20,540 bases of DNA from Selenomonas sp. GTDB taxonomy: Bacteria > Bacillota > Negativicutes > Selenomonadales > Selenomonadaceae. Each line of letters opens with the position of its first letter. Positions within the stretch are counted from its first letter, which is position 1. The position numbers and the translations under genes are program-made. The stretch is taken from contig NZ_JALFCU010000097.1 of NCBI RefSeq assembly GCF_022771645.1, positions 1-20,540 on the forward strand, given 5' to 3'. The notes beneath the pieces are model-generated. The model was not told the DNA's origin. It did no database searches and was given only the letters and a program-made list of their open reading frames with translations. This document shows, piece by piece, positions 1 to 7,995 of the stretch.

Positions 1-1
1 G

Positions 2-424
2 GAGCAGACGAGCGCCGCGACGCGCTTCCTCATGGACAAATACGTCTCGACCATCCTCACGCTCGTACTCGCCTACGGGCTCTGCCTCGCTGGCTATATG
101 AACATCTGGCCGCTCTTCGGCGCGGCGAACCAGCTGCTCTCCGCGCTCGTGCTCATCGCGCTTGCCGTGTTCCTCAAAGTCACGGGGCGCAAGGGCTGGA
201 TGCTCTATGTGCCGATGGTCTTCATGTTCTGCGTCACGATGACGGCGCTCGCCATGAGCGTCTACGGCATCGTCACGAAGCTCGCAGCCGGCACGTTCGT
301 GCTCGGCATCGACGGCCTGCAGCTTGCGCTTGCCCTCGCGCTCATGACGCTCGCCGTCCTCGTCGTCAAGCATTGCGGCCGCGAGCTCCTCGGCAAAGAG
401 GATATCGCGATGGCGGAAGAATAA
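2..424 (+). CDS. cstA: Carbon starvation protein A (CstA) family transporter, C-terminal part
   Basis: This is the 3' end of a gene that starts before the window; the frame is open from base 2 and ends with TAA at 422-424, giving 140 visible residues. CstA proteins are inner-membrane peptide or pyruvate uptake carriers induced on carbon limitation. The visible part has about four hydrophobic membrane segments and the motif WPLFGAANQLL, which I recognise from the C-terminal half of CstA proteins. The end is a short hydrophilic tail rich in acidic residues. The ATG at 32 is internal and is not a start, because the frame and the family similarity continue upstream of it. No hairpin terminator is visible before the tRNA promoter that follows. 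The family assignment is fairly sure; the substrate cannot be read from this fragment. Confidence 0.85.
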   Translation, partial: EQTSAATRFLMDKYVSTILTLVLAYGLCLAGYMNIWPLFGAANQLLSALVLIALAVFLKVTGRKGWMLYVPMVFMFCVTMTALAMSVYGIVTKLAAGTFVLGIDGLQLALALALMTLAVLVVKHCGRELLGKEDIAMAEE

Positions 425-448
425 AATCATCGAAAAAGAATTTTTTCC

Positions 449-477
449 TTTACAACGCACCGGCTCCGTGATATAAT
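449..477 (+). promoter_or_regulatory. Sigma-70-type promoter of tRNA-Ser
   Basis: A -35 box TTTACA (449-454) and a perfect -10 box TATAAT (472-477) are separated by exactly 17 bases. The predicted start lies near 484, about 20 bases before the mature tRNA. This near-consensus spacing and sequence fits a highly expressed stable RNA gene. Confidence 0.85.
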
Positions 478-504
478 CTTATTCGTTCTTGAGACACAGA
501 ACAC

Positions 505-593
505 GGAGAGGTGTCCGAGTGGTCGAAGGTGCTTGACTCGAAATCAAGTGTGGCGAATAACCACCGTGGGTTCGAATCCCACCCTCTCTGCCA
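505..593 (+). tRNA. tRNA-Ser, anticodon CGA
   Basis: A class II tRNA folds cleanly. The acceptor stem 505-511 pairs with 583-589 (one G-U pair), followed by discriminator G590 and an encoded CCA at 591-593. The anticodon stem is 532-536 with 544-548 around loop 537-543, giving anticodon CGA at 539-541, which reads UCG. A long variable arm (about 549-565, with a GTGG/CCAC stem) is typical of serine tRNA. The T arm is 566-582 with the standard TTCGAAT loop. It has its own promoter and terminator and so forms a single-gene unit. Confidence 0.97.
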
Positions 594-603
594 TTGAAAT
601 GTC

Positions 604-635
604 AAAGGCTGTTGCTTTGTGCAACAGCCTTTTTT
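604..635 (+). terminator. Rho-independent terminator of tRNA-Ser
   Basis: A 12-base arm at 604-615 (AAAGGCTGTTGC) pairs with 621-632 around a 5-base loop and runs into six T residues (630-635). It lies 11 bases after the encoded CCA. Confidence 0.93.
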
Positions 636-677
636 CGTAGAGTTTTGAAATCGAGGACAGGGAAAGGAGGCCTTGCG

Positions 678-1595
678 ATGGCAGTCACGGCACCAACGCC
701 GCCGACTCCGCCGACACCGCCGTCCGTTCCGCAGGTCACGCTCGGCGGAGGAGGCACGGTCACGGAGTCGAACGCGGACGGGACGCAGACGAGCGACCTC
801 GAGGCGCAGGCGCGCGCCGCGGTTGCGCGCGGCGAAGGAGCGCTGACGAAAACGACGACGGACGACGGCGCAAACGGGAACAGCGCGAACGGTTCGAACG
901 GCTCGAACGGGCAGGCGAATGCGCAGAATGCGCAGGCGCAGCAGGCGAGCCCGCAAGCGGCGCAAAACGGTAACGCGCAGCAAGGATCGACGCAGACGGT
1001 CGCAGCGGACGGCGGGCAGGCGAACGCGATCCTCGGGCAGGATGCCGACGCGCAGGCTGCGAAGGAGCAGCAGGCGCTCGAAGAAGGGCGCGCGCACCAG
1101 ACGCAGTCCGCACTTGGCGGGCATGGCGCGCTCTACATCGGCTTCAGCATCATCGCGTTCGTCGTGCTTGCGGTCGTCGCGTTCCGCTGGCTCAAGAACC
1201 GGCGGAAGGAACACGGCGCGCTGCGCTTCGGAGATTTCGCCGACGAGGGCGGCGATTGGCGCGGGCGTGCATCGGGCGGCACGAGCCACGACGGCGCACA
1301 AGCGGGCGGCGCATCAGACGATGATCGGAATCTGCGCGGCCGCACGGCGGGCGACATCCTCGGCGACATCGAGCGCGAGGAAGAACGCGAGCTCGCCATC
1401 GCCCGCCGGCGCGCAGCGGAGTACCAGCGGCAGCAAGCCCGCGAAGCCGCCGCGCGCGAACGTCGTCGGCAGGAACGCGAGGAAGCGGCAGCGCGCAAGG
1501 AAAAAGAAGCGCTGCGCGCGAAAGAGGCCGACCGTAAGGATCGTCCTGAAAATCATGATGAGGATGATAGACCCCACTTTGATTTGCGAGCGTAA
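678..1595 (+). CDS. Low-complexity single-pass membrane protein, unknown function
   Basis: I do not recognise this 305-residue protein. The start is the ATG at 678, eight bases after AAAGGAGG (663-670). The upstream extension of the frame runs into the tRNA gene and is not used. The N-terminus is a Pro-Thr repeat (TPPTPPTPP) followed by Gly/Ala/Asn/Gln/Ser-rich low-complexity sequence to about residue 145. One membrane segment lies at roughly 150-172 (LYIGFSIIAFVVLAVVAF) and is followed by a basic RWLKNRRK stretch, so the N-terminal region probably faces outward. Residues of about 225-290 are a highly charged Arg/Glu/Ala-rich helix, probably a coiled coil. The last codons, including the stop, lie inside a dispersed repeat unit that starts at about 1584, so the present C-terminus may be a repeat-derived replacement of the original end. 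The frame is clearly coding but no role can be assigned. Confidence 0.75.
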   Translation: MAVTAPTPPTPPTPPSVPQVTLGGGGTVTESNADGTQTSDLEAQARAAVARGEGALTKTTTDDGANGNSANGSNGSNGQANAQNAQAQQASPQAAQNGNAQQGSTQTVAADGGQANAILGQDADAQAAKEQQALEEGRAHQTQSALGGHGALYIGFSIIAFVVLAVVAFRWLKNRRKEHGALRFGDFADEGGDWRGRASGGTSHDGAQAGGASDDDRNLRGRTAGDILGDIEREEERELAIARRRAAEYQRQQAREAAARERRRQEREEAAARKEKEALRAKEADRKDRPENHDEDDRPHFDLRA

Positions 1596-1714
1596 CAATA
1601 CAGTAGCCTCTCCCTCAGGGAGAGGACAGGCGCGGAGCGAAGCGCAGCGCCAGGAGCGGGTCGCTTGTACGTCTTGCGGATTTATAAGCCGTTTGATGTC
1701 GCCGGTGCGCGCAC
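1584..1714 (+). repeat. Palindromic repeat unit, copy 1 (single unit), overlapping a gene end
   Basis: Starting at TTGCGA (1584), the sequence matches the left end and the reverse complement of the right half of the insert in hemW (8263-8550). Hairpin I is 1607-1625 (CCTCTCCC, loop TCA, GGGAGAGG). Hairpin II is 1629-1651 (GGCGC ... GCGCC). After the hairpins, the shared words GGGTCGCTTG, GATGTCGCCGG and TGCGCGCAC follow in the same order as in the hemW copy. Similarity fades at about 1714 and possibly reaches 1735. The TAA stop of the preceding gene (1593-1595) is inside the unit. Confidence 0.8.
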
Positions 1715-1748
1715 ACATTTGTCCACAATTCGCTCCCGACTTCCCACC

Positions 1749-1777
1749 TTGATTTTTCCATGAAAAACGTTGATAAT
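1749..1777 (+). promoter_or_regulatory. Probable promoter of the amidase gene
   Basis: TTGATT (1749-1754) and GATAAT (1772-1777) are separated by 17 bases in an AT-rich gap. The -10 box ends 50 bases before the amidase start at 1828. It is the only good promoter-like pair between the repeat unit and the gene. Confidence 0.6.
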
Positions 1778-1827
1778 AGATACAGTTTTTAAATCAGGCA
1801 GAAAACCATCGGGGGAGGTCCCGTGAT

Positions 1828-3042
1828 ATGAAACGATATTTGCGGCTGATGATGATGTTCGCCTTGCTCGTCACCTGTGCCGTGCCAGTCCAGACGGAGG
1901 CGGCGGACTTGTCCAGCATGGCCGAGGTCACGGGCGTGCGCGTCGGCGACGGCAGCGACAAGACGCGCATCGTCGTCGACGCGACGAAGGCCGTAACGAT
2001 CAAAACGATGACGCTGTCGAATCCGACGCGCGTCGTCGCGGACATCAAGGGCGCATGGCTCTCCCCGAAGGTCAAGAAGGAGACGGCGGTCGGCAGCCGC
2101 TTCGTCTCGAAGGTGCGCGTCGCGCAGTTCGACAAGAACACGGTGCGCGTCGTTGTCGAGACGAATGTCGGCAAGAACAACGTCAACGTGTTCACGCTGA
2201 AGGGCGGCCCCGTGCCAGGACGCGTCGTGATGGATTTCGGCAACCTCGGCCCGGACAGCAGCGGCGCGACCGTGAAGCTGCCAGACGTGAAGACGCCGCC
2301 CGAGACGAAGCCGGCGAGGGAGCCTGCGACGAAACCGACGACGAAGCCTGAGACAAAGCCCGAAACGAAGCCGACGACGAAGCCCGTGGAACGCCACGAC
2401 GAGACGCCCGCGAAGACGGACGAGGAAAAATCGGACACGGATCGCCAGATTGACGAGATCACAGGGCTCCAAGGCCGCGTCATCACGATTGACGCCGGTC
2501 ACGGCGGCAACGACTCCGGTGCAATCGGCCCGACGGGCGTCACGGAGAAGAGCGTGACGCTGAACATCGCGCTGCGCCTGCAGAAGCTCCTCGAAGCGGA
2601 GGGCGCGACGGTCTACATGACGCGCACGACAGACACGGAGGTTTCGCCGAAGGGCGGGAAGGCCTCGGACATCGAGGAGCTCCAGGCGCGCTGCGACGTC
2701 GCGAACAAGGCGAATTCCGATATTTTCGTCTCCATCCACAACGATTCGTTCACGAACGGCGCGGCGAAGGGCACGACGGGCTACTACTATGCGAGAGGCT
2801 CGGCGAAGTCCCGCGTGCTCGCCGACGACATCCGAAAGGCCGTCATCGACGAGCTCGGCACGGAGAGCCGCGGCACGCAGAGCTGCAATTTCTACGTCGT
2901 GAAGCACACGGACATGCCGGCGACGCTCGTCGAGGTCGCGTTCATCTCGAACCCGAGCGAGGAAAAGATCCTCGCGAGCGACGAAGGCGCGCAAAAAGCC
3001 GCCCAAGGCATCGCCGACGGGATTGCTGATTACTTTGGGTGA
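1828..3042 (+). CDS. Exported N-acetylmuramoyl-L-alanine amidase (AMIN + Amidase_3)
   Basis: This 404-residue zinc hydrolase cleaves the bond between N-acetylmuramic acid and L-alanine in peptidoglycan, usually during daughter-cell separation. The ATG at 1828 follows GGGGGAGGT (1811-1819). Residues 1-26 form a signal peptide ending near TEAA. An AMIN-type domain, which in known amidases targets the enzyme to the cell wall or division site, covers about 30-125. A flexible linker of TKPETKP repeats covers about 155-190 and is encoded by 12-base repeats. The Amidase_3 catalytic domain covers about 213-404. The expected zinc ligands and catalytic glutamates are all visible: H225 in DAGHGG, E240 in GVTEKS, H304 in SIHND and E369 in LVEVAF. 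The layout matches AmiC/AmiA-type enzymes, but I leave the symbol blank because paralogs are common. It has its own promoter, and a repeat hairpin follows the stop. Confidence 0.92.
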   Translation: MKRYLRLMMMFALLVTCAVPVQTEAADLSSMAEVTGVRVGDGSDKTRIVVDATKAVTIKTMTLSNPTRVVADIKGAWLSPKVKKETAVGSRFVSKVRVAQFDKNTVRVVVETNVGKNNVNVFTLKGGPVPGRVVMDFGNLGPDSSGATVKLPDVKTPPETKPAREPATKPTTKPETKPETKPTTKPVERHDETPAKTDEEKSDTDRQIDEITGLQGRVITIDAGHGGNDSGAIGPTGVTEKSVTLNIALRLQKLLEAEGATVYMTRTTDTEVSPKGGKASDIEELQARCDVANKANSDIFVSIHNDSFTNGAAKGTTGYYYARGSAKSRVLADDIRKAVIDELGTESRGTQSCNFYVVKHTDMPATLVEVAFISNPSEEKILASDEGAQKAAQGIADGIADYFG

Positions 3043-3048
3043 ATGCAA

Positions 3049-3092
3049 GGCTCTCCCTTAGGGGAGAGCTGACCCGAAGTGCCTGAGAGGGT
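3049..3092 (+). repeat. REP-like hairpin repeat, copy 2
   Basis: Hairpin I is GCTCTCCC (3050-3057), loop TTAG, then GGGAGAGC (3062-3069). It is followed by a GACCCGAAGTGCC / GAGAGGGTG stretch typical of the same dispersed repeat style. There is no T-run after the hairpin, so it is not a good intrinsic terminator, although it may protect the amidase mRNA end. The boundaries are approximate. Confidence 0.6.
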
Positions 3093-3154
3093 GTCGGAGG
3101 TAGGGCTTAGCTCATACGATCGATTGTAACTGCGAAGGAAGAAAGGTTTCATTT

Positions 3155-4375
3155 ATGCCAGAGAATAAAATCCCCGACCACAAGACGGTCGCCGAGCAGA
3201 TTGATGCGCTGATGCAGGAGGACGAGGCGGCGCGCAAGAAGCAGCTGTACCGCCGCAAGCTGCCTGCGGACACGACGCTCGCGGCGGCGCTCGATGCGAT
3301 GACGAAGAGCGAGCTCGACGACATCCGTTACAACCTGAACGTCACGGGCGCGAGCTCGCTGAAGAAGGCGGAGCTCATCGATGCGCTCGTGCCCGCGATC
3401 CTCGCGTTTTCCGAGCGCTGGTTTCCGACGGTCATCGACGAGGAGTATGCCGTGTTCGCGCATCTCATGGAAAAAGGCGGACGGTCGTCCGAGCTCCGCG
3501 ACGACGACCTGCGCCTCGACTATCTGCGCGGCCTCGGCCTCGTCGCCTGCGGAACGGATGCGGACGGCACGCTCGTCTGGCTGTTGCCGGACGAGATCCA
3601 GGCGAAGTGGAAAACCATCGACTCCGGCACGTACAAGAGCCTTGTCGACCTCAACACGGAGGTCACGCGCCTCGCGGCCGGCCTGCTGTTTTACTACGGC
3701 TATCTGAATTTTGACCAGCTCTATGCAATGGTCACGGAGTACCTTGAACCCGCGCAGCGCGAGCAGGTCTCGTTCCTCGATCTCGTCGGCATTTTGCTGA
3801 ATGCGTCGTGCTGGAAAAAGACGCTCGTCGCGCTGCCGCATGGCGTGAAATACTACACGCTCATCGACGAGGAAGCGCTGCAAAACGAGCAACTGCGTCG
3901 CAGCAACCTCGACTTCGCGCCGCTGACGTACAGCCAGGTCTACGACGCGGGCGACGACAACTACATCGACGCGACGCCGGCGTACCAGGCGCTCGCGCAG
4001 TTCATCATGAACTCGTACGGCTACGACGTGCTGAAGGCCGCCGACGTTGTCGGCGAGGTCTACATCCTCTTGCAGAACGGCCAGCCGATGGACAAGGCGT
4101 CGGACTACCTCGACGAGCTCGGCTTTTTCAACGAGGATGCGAAAGCGCGCGAGCTCCTGCCGCTCCTCATCGCGTTCAACAACACATCACATCTCTGGCC
4201 GCTGAAAGGCAACACGCCGGAGCGCCTCATGAATCACGAGACGGCGGCGCGCGGGAACATCATCTCCTTCGCCGAAGCGCAGAAGAAGCGCGCGAAGGTC
4301 GGCCGCAACGACCCCTGTCCGTGTGGCAGCGGCAAGAAATACAAAAATTGCTGCCTCAAGAAAGACGAGGAATAA
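3155..4375 (+). CDS. SEC-C motif protein with Rho_N/SAP-like segment
   Basis: This protein has 406 residues. The ATG at 3155 follows GAAGAAAGG (3137-3145). The C-terminus is a textbook SEC-C zinc-binding motif: residues 382-400 contain PCPCGSGKKYKNCC, with ligands C388, C390, C399 and C400. SEC-C is the module that SecA uses to contact SecB and ribosomes, and it also occurs as a tail on many uncharacterised proteins. Residues of about 45-85 (a TKSELDDIRYNL segment followed by SSLKKAELIDAL) resemble the helical Rho N-terminal/SAP fold that binds nucleic acid. The centre is mostly helical with no recognisable catalytic motif. The stop at 4373-4375 is one base from the start of the MATE gene, so the two are probably co-transcribed. 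The function is unknown; the zinc motif is certain. Confidence 0.85.
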   Translation: MPENKIPDHKTVAEQIDALMQEDEAARKKQLYRRKLPADTTLAAALDAMTKSELDDIRYNLNVTGASSLKKAELIDALVPAILAFSERWFPTVIDEEYAVFAHLMEKGGRSSELRDDDLRLDYLRGLGLVACGTDADGTLVWLLPDEIQAKWKTIDSGTYKSLVDLNTEVTRLAAGLLFYYGYLNFDQLYAMVTEYLEPAQREQVSFLDLVGILLNASCWKKTLVALPHGVKYYTLIDEEALQNEQLRRSNLDFAPLTYSQVYDAGDDNYIDATPAYQALAQFIMNSYGYDVLKAADVVGEVYILLQNGQPMDKASDYLDELGFFNEDAKARELLPLLIAFNNTSHLWPLKGNTPERLMNHETAARGNIISFAEAQKKRAKVGRNDPCPCGSGKKYKNCCLKKDEE

Positions 4376-4376
4376 G

Positions 4377-5723
4377 ATGCGACAGACCTTCGGCTATCGC
4401 GAAAAAGGGAAGCAGTTCTTCATCGTGCTGCTTCCTATTTTTGTGACCCAGCTCGCCATCATGGCGACGGGCTTCTTTGATACGGTCATGGCCGGGCGGC
4501 TCAGCGAGCAGGACCTCGCGGGCGTCGCCATCGGCTCGAACCTGTTCTTTCCGTTCTTCGGCGCGTTCCTCGGCATCATCTCGGGCCTCACGCCCGTGCT
4601 GTCGAACCTCTACGGCGCAGGGAAGCGCGACAAGATCGCGCCCATCACGCGGCAGGGCTTTTACTGGGCGCTGGCGCTCGCGGTATTCCTTATCGTGTTC
4701 GGCGTGCTCACCGCGCCGCTCGTGCTCGATGCGCTCGCGCTCGAGCCCCGCGTCGAGGAGATTGCGCGCGGCTACCTTGCGGCCATCGCGTGCGGCTTGC
4801 CGCCCATCTTCCTCGCTGGCGTGCTGCGCAATTTCATCGATGCGCACGGCAAGACGCAGCTGACGATGCACATCACGATCCTCACGGTGCCGTTCAACAT
4901 TTTCTTCAATTACGTCTTCATGTACGGCGCGTTCGGCGTGCCGGCGTTCGGCGGCGTCGGCGCCGGCATCGGCTCGGCCGTCGCGTTCTGCGGCAACCTC
5001 GTGCTGAACATCCTCGCCGCCGCGCGCCTCGCGCCGTTCCGCGAATATCATCTGTTCGCGCATTTCCCGCGCCCGGATTTTCGCGAATGGCGCAAGCAGC
5101 TCGGCCTTGGCATCCCCATCGGCGCGACGATGTTCTGCGAGCAGAGCATTTTCGGCGCGGTCGCGCTCTTCATGACGGCCTACGGCACGACGGTCGTCGC
5201 TGCGCATCAGGCCGCGATGAATTTCACGACGATGGTCTACATGATCCCGCTCTCGGTCAGCATGGCGCTGACGATCCTCGTCGGCTACGAGACGGGCGCG
5301 AAACGGCTCAAAGATGCGGCGGAGTACACGCGCCTCGCGCGCGTGCTGACGTTCGCGTTCGAAGGGAGCGTCGCGATCTGTTGCCTGCTGCTGCGCGACG
5401 TGATCGCTGATGTCTACACGCGCGACGCGGACGTGCACGCGCTGCTCGTCGTGTTCCTGTTTTACGCCGTCTTCATGCAGTTCGCCGACAGCCTGAACGC
5501 GCCGCTCCAAGGGGCGTTGCGCGGCTACAAGGACGTGCGCGTGACGTTCTACCTCGCCGTCGCCTCGTACTGGATCATCGGCCTGCCGTGCGGCCACCTC
5601 GTGGCGACGGCGGGCGGCCTCGGGCCGTATGGCTACTGGACCGGCCTCATCGCCGGCATCTTCGTCGGCGCGGTGTTCCTGCACTTGAGATTGCGGAGGG
5701 TGCAGAGAAAACTCGCGGCATAG
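4377..5723 (+). CDS. MATE family efflux transporter
   Basis: This 448-residue integral membrane protein has about twelve hydrophobic segments, the usual size and layout for MATE cation-coupled multidrug exporters (NorM/DinF/MepA-like). The N-terminus runs straight into a first segment (FIVLLPIFVTQLAIMATGFF) and then the MATE-typical motif DTVMAGRLSEQDLAGVAIG. A second, similar half begins near the GLGIPIGATMFCEQSIFGA segment. The ATG at 4377 is chosen because it follows GACGAGGA (4364-4371) and the preceding stop; the frame extends upstream only within the SEC-C gene. The last segment is followed by a short basic tail. A perfect 16-bp inverted repeat terminator begins one base after the stop. 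The substrate cannot be told from sequence. Confidence 0.93.
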   Translation: MRQTFGYREKGKQFFIVLLPIFVTQLAIMATGFFDTVMAGRLSEQDLAGVAIGSNLFFPFFGAFLGIISGLTPVLSNLYGAGKRDKIAPITRQGFYWALALAVFLIVFGVLTAPLVLDALALEPRVEEIARGYLAAIACGLPPIFLAGVLRNFIDAHGKTQLTMHITILTVPFNIFFNYVFMYGAFGVPAFGGVGAGIGSAVAFCGNLVLNILAAARLAPFREYHLFAHFPRPDFREWRKQLGLGIPIGATMFCEQSIFGAVALFMTAYGTTVVAAHQAAMNFTTMVYMIPLSVSMALTILVGYETGAKRLKDAAEYTRLARVLTFAFEGSVAICCLLLRDVIADVYTRDADVHALLVVFLFYAVFMQFADSLNAPLQGALRGYKDVRVTFYLAVASYWIIGLPCGHLVATAGGLGPYGYWTGLIAGIFVGAVFLHLRLRRVQRKLAA

Positions 5724-5724
5724 C

Positions 5725-5760
5725 AAAAAGCCCTCGCTTCAAACGAAGCGAGGGCTTTTT
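5725..5760. terminator. Bidirectional Rho-independent terminator between MATE gene and rpsT
   Basis: 5725-5740 (AAAAAGCCCTCGCTTC) and 5745-5760 (GAAGCGAGGGCTTTTT) form a perfect 16-bp inverted repeat with a 4-base loop. There is an A-run on the left and a T-run on the right. It can end transcription of the MATE gene on the plus strand and of rpsT on the minus strand. Confidence 0.95.
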
Positions 5761-5776
5761 ATTCATTCCAACGGAA

Positions 5777-6040
5777 TTATTTGAGCGCGTTGACTTTGCG
5801 AGCCAGACGGGACTTCTTGCGGGCGGCGCAGTTCTTGTGATACACATGGTTCGCAGCCGCCTGGTCGATCGTCTTGCAAGCGAGGTTCAGGAGGGATTTC
5901 GCCTCTTCGGCGTTACCAGCCTCAACCGCATCGAGGACGCGACGGGAAGCCGTGCGGACACGGGATTTCTCAGCGGCGTTCTTCGCATGGCGCTTGGCGT
6001 CGGATTTCACACTCAGGATCGATGCTTTGATGTTCGGCAA
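5777..6040 (-). CDS. rpsT: 30S ribosomal protein S20
   Basis: This small basic protein of 87 residues binds 16S rRNA in the 30S subunit. The sequence after the start, PNIKASILSVKSDAKRHAKN, is the classic S20 N-terminus, and the C-terminus ends in a basic KKSRLARKVNALK helix. I place the start at the TTG of 6040-6038 because AAGGAGG lies 8 bases upstream (about 6049-6055). The in-frame GTG at 6049 overlaps that ribosome site and would add three residues not seen in the family. The rare TTG start fits the low-efficiency or autoregulated start known for rpsT in enterobacteria, which also uses TTG. The gene is monocistronic, with its own promoter and a bidirectional terminator. Confidence 0.96.
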   Translation of the reverse strand: MPNIKASILSVKSDAKRHAKNAAEKSRVRTASRRVLDAVEAGNAEEAKSLLNLACKTIDQAAANHVYHKNCAARKKSRLARKVNALK

Positions 6041-6075
6041 ATCGTTCACCTCCTTGGTCGTTTAGTTACCTAAGC

Positions 6076-6104
6076 ATTCTAGCATGAGCGAGACGAAAAA
6101 GCAA
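6076..6104 (-). promoter_or_regulatory. Promoter of rpsT
   Basis: On the minus strand, TTGCTT (6104-6099) and TAGAAT (6081-6076) are separated by 17 bases. A TG dinucleotide ends two bases before the -10 box, with one base between. The -10 box lies about 35 bases upstream of the rpsT start. It stands back to back with the lepA promoter. Confidence 0.8.
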
Positions 6105-6133
6105 CAGTTTCTTGCGGGTTTTTTCGCAGGATG

Positions 6134-6163
6134 TTGCGATGGCGTAGCGCTCAATGATATAAT
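6134..6163 (+). promoter_or_regulatory. Extended -10 promoter of the lepA-hemW operon
   Basis: TTGCGA (6134-6139) and TATAAT (6158-6163) are 18 bases apart, and a TG at 6155-6156 gives an extended -10 element. The predicted start near 6170 leaves a leader of about 28 bases. Only 29 bases separate this -35 box from the rpsT -35 box on the other strand. Confidence 0.8.
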
Positions 6164-6197
6164 GGCGGAAACAGGACGCATATCGAAAGGAAACCTT

Positions 6198-7994
<1,797 letters not shown>

Positions 7995-7995
7995 T

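Noticed and set aside
594..677. Extension of the 678 gene into the tRNA and its terminator
   Set aside because: It would start inside the tRNA CCA end and cross a strong terminator; ATG 678 has an ideal ribosome site.
2280..2400. Repeated ACGAAGCC-type words as a CRISPR or regulatory array
   Set aside because: They encode the TKPETKP linker of the amidase; repeats are contiguous with no spacers.
3050..3069. Intrinsic terminator after the amidase gene
   Set aside because: The hairpin is strong but is followed by TGACCCGAAG with no T-run; it fits the REP-like repeat better.
4356..5726. 456-codon open frame on the minus strand opposite the MATE gene
   Set aside because: It mirrors a clear MATE transporter; its translation is Arg/Glu/His-rich antisense of GC-biased codons, with no family resemblance.
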